From: Epiperipatus broadwayi
Taxonomy: Eukaryota; Onychophora; Udeonychophora; Euonychophora; Peripatidae
Assembly (NCBI GenBank): GCA_028023455.1
Contig: JAQFVV010000150.1
Location: 2,925,550-2,989,549 of the forward strand
Reading direction: 5' to 3'
Length of the DNA: 64,000 nt
Position numbers and translations under genes: made by a program. Of the stretch, positions 59,489 to 64,000 are shown piece after piece. Positions within the stretch are counted from its first letter, which is position 1. Every line of letters begins with the position of its first letter. The notes beneath the pieces are model-generated. The model made no database searches, was not told the origin of the DNA, and saw only the letters and a list, made by a program, of their open reading frames with translations.

Positions 59489-60499
59489 ATAAATAGAAAA
59501 TAGATCTAAAAAAAAATAAAACATAAAAATTTTAATTTATAAAAAAGATGTATATATAAATAATGAAACTAAAATAAATAGATTAAGATTATTTTATTTT
59601 TAAGATTTCATTTTTGTGTATTTTTCATGGGAACAAAAGTAGAAAAGTTAGTCATAAATGAGTAGATCTAATGCAAGTTTAAGTTCAAGATAAGAATTTA
59701 ATTAAGGAGTTAATGATAGTTAATAATTTTTTTTAATTAAATTTAATTAAAGATAATTAAGGTTATGAAAACAAAAGAGATCACACAGAGCATATATAAA
59801 AGTAGGAGTTTCTTTAGAAACTCTGTCTTTGGAGCTGGTCACTAGTGAAGCCAACATGTTGTATGGGAGCAAAAAAAGTGGGAAAAACAACCAACTAATG
59901 AAGTCTACCTTGGAACCAATAATTGTCAACTTAAATCTATTTTAAATTTTTTTCAACTTACAAACAATTAATAAAATTTGTGCAAGATATTTTAATTTTA
60001 GCATAGTTAATAAACTGTGATAATGCAATTGTGAAAATTAGATTTTTTAAAGAAAATACAGCTAATGTTAAAATAACTCTGTATATTGAATCTTTGCTAT
60101 AGCCTACTGCAATATTTAAAGCCCATGTAAAATCACCCTTAGTTAAGCAAGCAGGAAATATTAAATTATAATAAGTTAATTGTTGCAAAATGATTTTAGA
60201 GGTCATCTGGAGGGAGGCAGAGGGTTTGATGAACTTTTATTCTAATTGTGTAAATGATGCTGTAATATTGTAGAAGCAATAGTTGTAGACGTTTATAAAA
60301 CGTTACAGAGGTCAATTTTTTTAATATGTGAAATAATGACCAGCACTAAAAAAGTACATTGGAACATCATTTCTGGTTATAATAGAAAAATATCAAATGA
60401 CATTTTGAACTAGTTTTTATAATTATTCAAAATCAATGATTACCTTGAAGGATTTCTTTTAGTGCAATGATAATGTGCTCTTATTTTTAATTGGAAAAT
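59489..60499. other. AT-rich intergenic DNA
   Basis: No gene is recognised. Minus frames at 59747-59929 and 59958-60206 have mixed composition but no family signature. Confidence 0.45.
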
Positions 60500-60508
60500 A
60501 AATTCAAT

Positions 60509-60625
60509 TTTTTTTCTCCATATGTCATAGCATAAGCCGGGAGGCGAACCCGCAACAACCGTCCGCAAACAACTGCTTGCTTGCAAGGCAGCTGCGCTGA
60601 CCTCTCGGCTAACAACGATTGACAG
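60509..60625 (-). mobile_element. tRNA-derived SINE, minus orientation, with target duplication
   Basis: On the minus strand: GTTAGCCGAGAGGTCAGCGC (A-box region), GCCTTGCAAGCAAGCAG, GGTTGCGGGTTCGCCTCCCG (B-box region), GCTTATGCTATGACATATGG and a poly(A) tail. TAAATTCAA at 60500 and 60626 is the probable target duplication, extended imperfectly by TTT/ATTT. Third copy of the family in the window. Confidence 0.83.
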
Positions 60626-60634
60626 TAAATTCAA

Positions 60635-60838
60635 ATTTGATAAGAAATAATATTGTTAAAGAAAGTTGTGTTTAATTTATGCAATTTATTAGCATTTTTC
60701 TAAATTGAAATTTAGTATTTACTAATACGATAATATAATAAGCAAATAACGTAGTAAGCAAATGTTAAACATTTAACAACTAAACAGGTTTGGATTTGAA
60801 ATAAGAAAGAATTTATTTGAAACTAAATACTTTTGATA
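60635..60838. other. AT-rich spacer
   Basis: Nothing recognised. Confidence 0.5.
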
Positions 60839-61395
60839 CTATATAGTACCATAATAAAAGGGGAGGGAATTGTCATCCATAAATAATGTAAGGGTTAAAT
60901 AATAAATTGGATCGAGATCAGAATGAATGTTTAAAGGTGAATTTGCATATGAATGAGAAGTGAGGGTCTGTATGCACCGTTTTTTTTTTAGAAAGAGGGG
61001 TGCTGGAATCTTTTTTAATGATGGCATGGATATCTTTGGCAATTGACAAAGCCTTCTCAACCTTTTTCTTTTAATCGTCATCATGTTTTGAACAAACGAT
61101 GTCGGCTGTGGAAAGATCAAGTTATGACCAGACAGCAACTCATGACAAAGGAAAAGGGAATATTCATGCTGTTTCTAATGTGATTATACAGATAATTATG
61201 TTGGGAAAGTCTAGTGGCCAAGTTGGCATGGGAAACTCCCATAATATACATTTAAACCAATGTTTTCCAAAGTGGAAAGTGAAAACTTCTAGGGAGGTGA
61301 TAGTGAGTTCAGAAGCATTTGGGGGGCATTCAGGTGATCTAGCCTTTTCTCTGGACACATCAATTGTTGGCTTTAACTCCTTATTAAACCACTAA
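60839..61395. other. Unresolved patch with opposing 98-99-codon open frames
   Basis: Minus frame 60839-61138 (FVQNMMTIKRKRLRRLCQLP and on to PAPLFLKKKRC) and plus frame 61099-61395 (MSAVERSSYDQTATHDKGKG) overlap, and a second minus frame lies at 61164-61358 (EKARSPECPPNASELTITSL). Composition is less extreme than the flanks. This suggests a decayed coding segment, perhaps from a transposon on the minus strand, but no family is recognised and the correct strand is uncertain. Confidence 0.3.
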
Positions 61396-62258
61396 TTTTT
61401 ACTTTATTTTGTCGATTTTATGATTATTTTATAAATTGTTTATGTGCAAGAATACATAAAAAAGAGGGATAGTCAGAGTAATTGTAAATGTTTTGCATAT
61501 TTTTGATGATTTTTTCTCCATTAACAAGTTAAAAGGAATGCAGGTATGGTCAGTTTTAAATTTATTAATAGATAAAAATGGTCATCCTGTGCATTATATT
61601 TTTTGTTAAAAAAATAAAATAATTTAACCCACTTATACATCAAATGACAGAGAAACGTCTTTTGGCCAATTCACCTCTTGGTGAATTTTTTCATAAGAAT
61701 TATACATTAAAATGCATGTAAAATGGCATACTTTATTATAATAAATTTTTTTCACTGAAAAAAGCATGAAATTCAAAATTTCTGCTCTAAAAATAGACAT
61801 AAGCCCTGCCCTGACATGATCAGCCATAATGTGTTGTCAAGGCTGTAAAACTTTTGGCGTTTTACAATATTGAAATTTCAAATGACGCAAAAACATGTTT
61901 ATTTGCCAATTTATTACGGTTTTAGGTATTTTTTTAAAAATAATTTACCCTATATTTATTAGATATCAACAAATATAAATTATTAATAACTTATTTTGAC
62001 TTGAAATACTTTATTTTCAAAAATATAATGTTATATTAGCAGCTAACATAAATATGATGTGAAGCAAATTTGGAAACTTGCTATGATATAAACAATCGAC
62101 TTATATTTATGAGAAAGAAAATAATCGCAATTTTGCAATAAATATTTAAAAAATTTAAACTTTTAAAACATAATTCATTAGATATTAAAAAAATAAATAA
62201 TTGTTCATTCAAGTTTTTAAAAATATTCAGAAACAAAGAAGATTTCATTGATTTTATA
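61396..62258. other. AT-rich intergenic DNA
   Basis: Nothing recognised. The minus frame at 61633-61827 is unsupported. Confidence 0.5.
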
Positions 62259-62260
62259 AA

Positions 62261-62658
62261 CTGAAAATAATCTTTCTAGAAAGAATGATGTATGACGTCT
62301 TTGTTTTGATTACGGTCTTATTTTTTTAATATTTACAAAAACAAAATGTGAACATTTAAAATTTATTTCAGTAGTAAACAAGAATATCTATCAAAGGAAG
62401 TCAAATTTGTTATGTTCTGATAAGTAATAATCATTTTATATATTTTACGTTGACATAAACTGAAAATAATTTTTCTAGAAACGATGATGTACAAAATCGT
62501 TATTTTGATTACATCCTCATTTTTTTAATTTTTACAGAAACAAAATGAGAACATTTAAAATTTATTTCAGTAGTAAACAAGAATATCTATCAAAAGAAGT
62601 TAAATTTGCTATTTTCTGATAAGTAATAATCATTTTATCATATATTTTACATTAACGT
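62261..62658. repeat. Tandem duplication, two copies of a 199-bp unit
   Basis: CTGAAAATAATCTTTCTAGA at 62261 recurs as CTGAAAATAATTTTTCTAGA at 62460. The copies share AGTAGTAAACAAGAATATC, TATCAAANGAAGTNAAATTTG and TGATAAGTAATAATCATTTT, with scattered differences including TGTATGACG against TGTACAAAA. It is non-coding. Confidence 0.9.
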
Positions 62659-63409
62659 GTGAGACAAAGAAAAACATCAGAAATAGTGAAATTCTGTAGG
62701 ATTAAGGCCAATATGAGCTGAGAAAATCTAAAAATTTGTCATATCTCTGACTTGTTTTTTTTGTTTTGAATCTTTTGCAAAGATGGAAAAAGCTATTTTC
62801 ATTGTATTAAAATTAGAAACAATATGTAAAATGAAACTCCTTGAGGAATTAAAAGAGTCTGAGTGGAAATTGGAGTTAATGGCTATAATAGTAAAAGATG
62901 GGTACTCGATGTGTATTGCTATAGGTGTACTGTAAAAGATTTTCAACAGGTGATTGGGGGAAGGTCTCTTCTGAGTTTGTTTTCATTGCTATGTTTTGTT
63001 TGCTAGGTGGTTAAGAGTTCATTGAACTAAGAGAAATATTCTAGTTGTAAAACTGTAAAGAACTTTATGAAAGAAGGCAGAGCTGACCTAGCTTCAAATT
63101 ATAGTTTGTTCAGAAGTGGGTGATCAACTCTTGGCTGCTGTATTTATTACAAAGATTTCTAGAGAAAGCTGAGAAATATATAAATGCTTAAACTTTATCA
63201 TTAAAATGCTAGTGAAGTAAACTCCCAATGTTAGTGCACCCGCCAGACTCCTATGCTTCTGTCATGTAGCCACAGATGCTAGATGATGATGATGAATACC
63301 TTAATGCATGTGAAGAAGAAAAGCCCTTACCCCCTTGTTGTTGTAGTTTATAGTGCACTTAAAAGTTACTAAGTCCAGAAATAGTTAATGGAAAGAAACC
63401 AGAAGAAAG
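62659..63409. other. AT-rich intergenic DNA
   Basis: A 51-codon plus frame at 62783-62938 (MEKAIFIVLKLETICKMKLL) lies opposite a 72-codon minus frame; neither is recognised. A GATGATGAT run is near 63282. Confidence 0.4.
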
Positions 63410-63597
63410 CCGGATGGTATAATTTTTTTATTTTTATTTATTATCATTGTGTCTTGTTGCCATAAATTTTATTGTATTTTTTTTATTAATTGTATTTTTT
63501 TTGTCCGGATGGTATAATTTTTTTATTTTTATTTATTATTGTGTCTTGTTGCCATAAATTTTATTGTATTTTTTTTATTAATTGTATTTTTTTTTTG
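63410..63597. repeat. Tandem duplication, two copies of a 95-bp unit
   Basis: CCGGATGGTATAATTTTTTT begins at 63410 and 63505. Each copy includes GTGTCTTGTTGCCATAAATT and ends in T-rich sequence. They are nearly identical except for a TCA within TTATTATCATTG in the first copy, so the duplication is recent. Confidence 0.9.
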
Positions 63598-63684
63598 TTT
63601 CTCTATAAATTGTTATTTGATTTTCCTACTTTAACACAGTTTTACCAAATTAATTTCTGGAATGCTTGAGTGTATGCTGAGGAG

Positions 63685-63715
<31 letters not shown>

Positions 63716-64000
63716 AAACTACTCCAAATCTAAAATTAAACCAGACCAGCATAAAAATAATATTAAAACACAACCTAAGGTTTCACTGCTACAAGCAGAC
63801 TTCTCAAGTGTAAAGAACTACAAAAAAATACACAATATATATACTATTAAAAACTACCCACAAATCCATTCACTTCCCATCCACCCTTAATATTAAAAGA
63901 ACTCTTAAATAAGTTAATTGCTTCAGAATAATAAATTTTCAATAATAAAGACTCTTTAATTCTTCTTTTGATGTTTGTTGTTGTTTGCTTTTAACACATT
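63598..64000. other. AT-rich DNA with TA microsatellite
   Basis: A (TA)n tract of about fourteen units is at 63684-63712. No gene is seen up to the window edge. Confidence 0.55.

Noticed and set aside
62783-62938. 51-codon plus frame starting MEKAIFIVLKLETICK
   Set aside because: Short, no homology, and overlaps an equally open minus frame.

Overview
This window looks like a strongly AT-rich, gene-poor and repeat-dense stretch of an invertebrate animal genome. The signs are long TCTA, TAC, ATA and TA microsatellites, tRNA-derived SINEs with poly(A) tails and target-site duplications, decayed LINEs, Penelope-like retroelements with GIY-YIG domains, and many foldback or MITE-like elements. There are no bacterial-style operons, ribosome binding sites or CRISPR arrays. 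The species cannot be fixed from the sequence; a mollusc or another lophotrochozoan would fit, but that is inference.

Only one long intact protein-coding gene is visible. It is an uninterrupted 1121-codon reading frame at 53981-57346 (+) encoding a nardilysin-like M16 protein. Ungapped comparison with insulin-degrading enzyme and nardilysin, recalled from family knowledge, indicates that the three zinc ligands are kept (H165, H169, E246). The catalytic glutamate of the HxxEH motif is serine (S168), the second acidic residue is glutamine (Q239), and the domain-4 arginine is lysine (K887). It therefore reads as an intronless, probably retro-derived, zinc-binding but catalytically impaired paralogue kept open by selection.

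Layout. 1-9.1 kb: AT-rich DNA with a Penelope GIY-YIG fragment carrying a nested insertion (2.6-2.9 kb), a TAC microsatellite and one foldback element. 9.1-19 kb: a trinucleotide block, a jockey/CR1-like LINE remnant (9.6-10.9 kb, minus), a perfect-looking hairpin (13.45-13.56 kb), a LINE 3' end (16.8-17.2 kb) and a diverged repeat pair. 19.9-24.1 kb: a foldback element, then a 2.16-kb near-perfect palindrome made of two head-to-head Penelope copies, then a third Penelope copy. 25-30 kb: foldback copies and large microsatellites, including a TCTA tract that drifts through CCG, CCA and CCT variants. 30-39 kb: a CpG-bearing candidate promoter, foldback halves and two inverted-repeat elements. 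38.9-39.8 kb: a complete non-autonomous hAT-type transposon with an 8-bp target duplication and an internal 65-bp minisatellite. 41-48 kb: a MITE-like pair, a broken coiled-coil frame, a 420-455-bp tandem-plus-inverted array, and a SINE nested in a LINE. 51-53.5 kb: a SINE, a foldback element and another LINE fragment. 54-57.3 kb: the nardilysin-like gene. 57.7-64 kb: a foldback copy, a 600-bp TCTA/TCTG tract ending in a palindromic switch to TAGA, a small MITE, a SINE and two tandem duplications.

The genes do not form a pathway. The window is mostly a record of transposition around one conserved single-exon gene. No further multi-exon gene could be reconstructed by eye, so short exons may have been missed.
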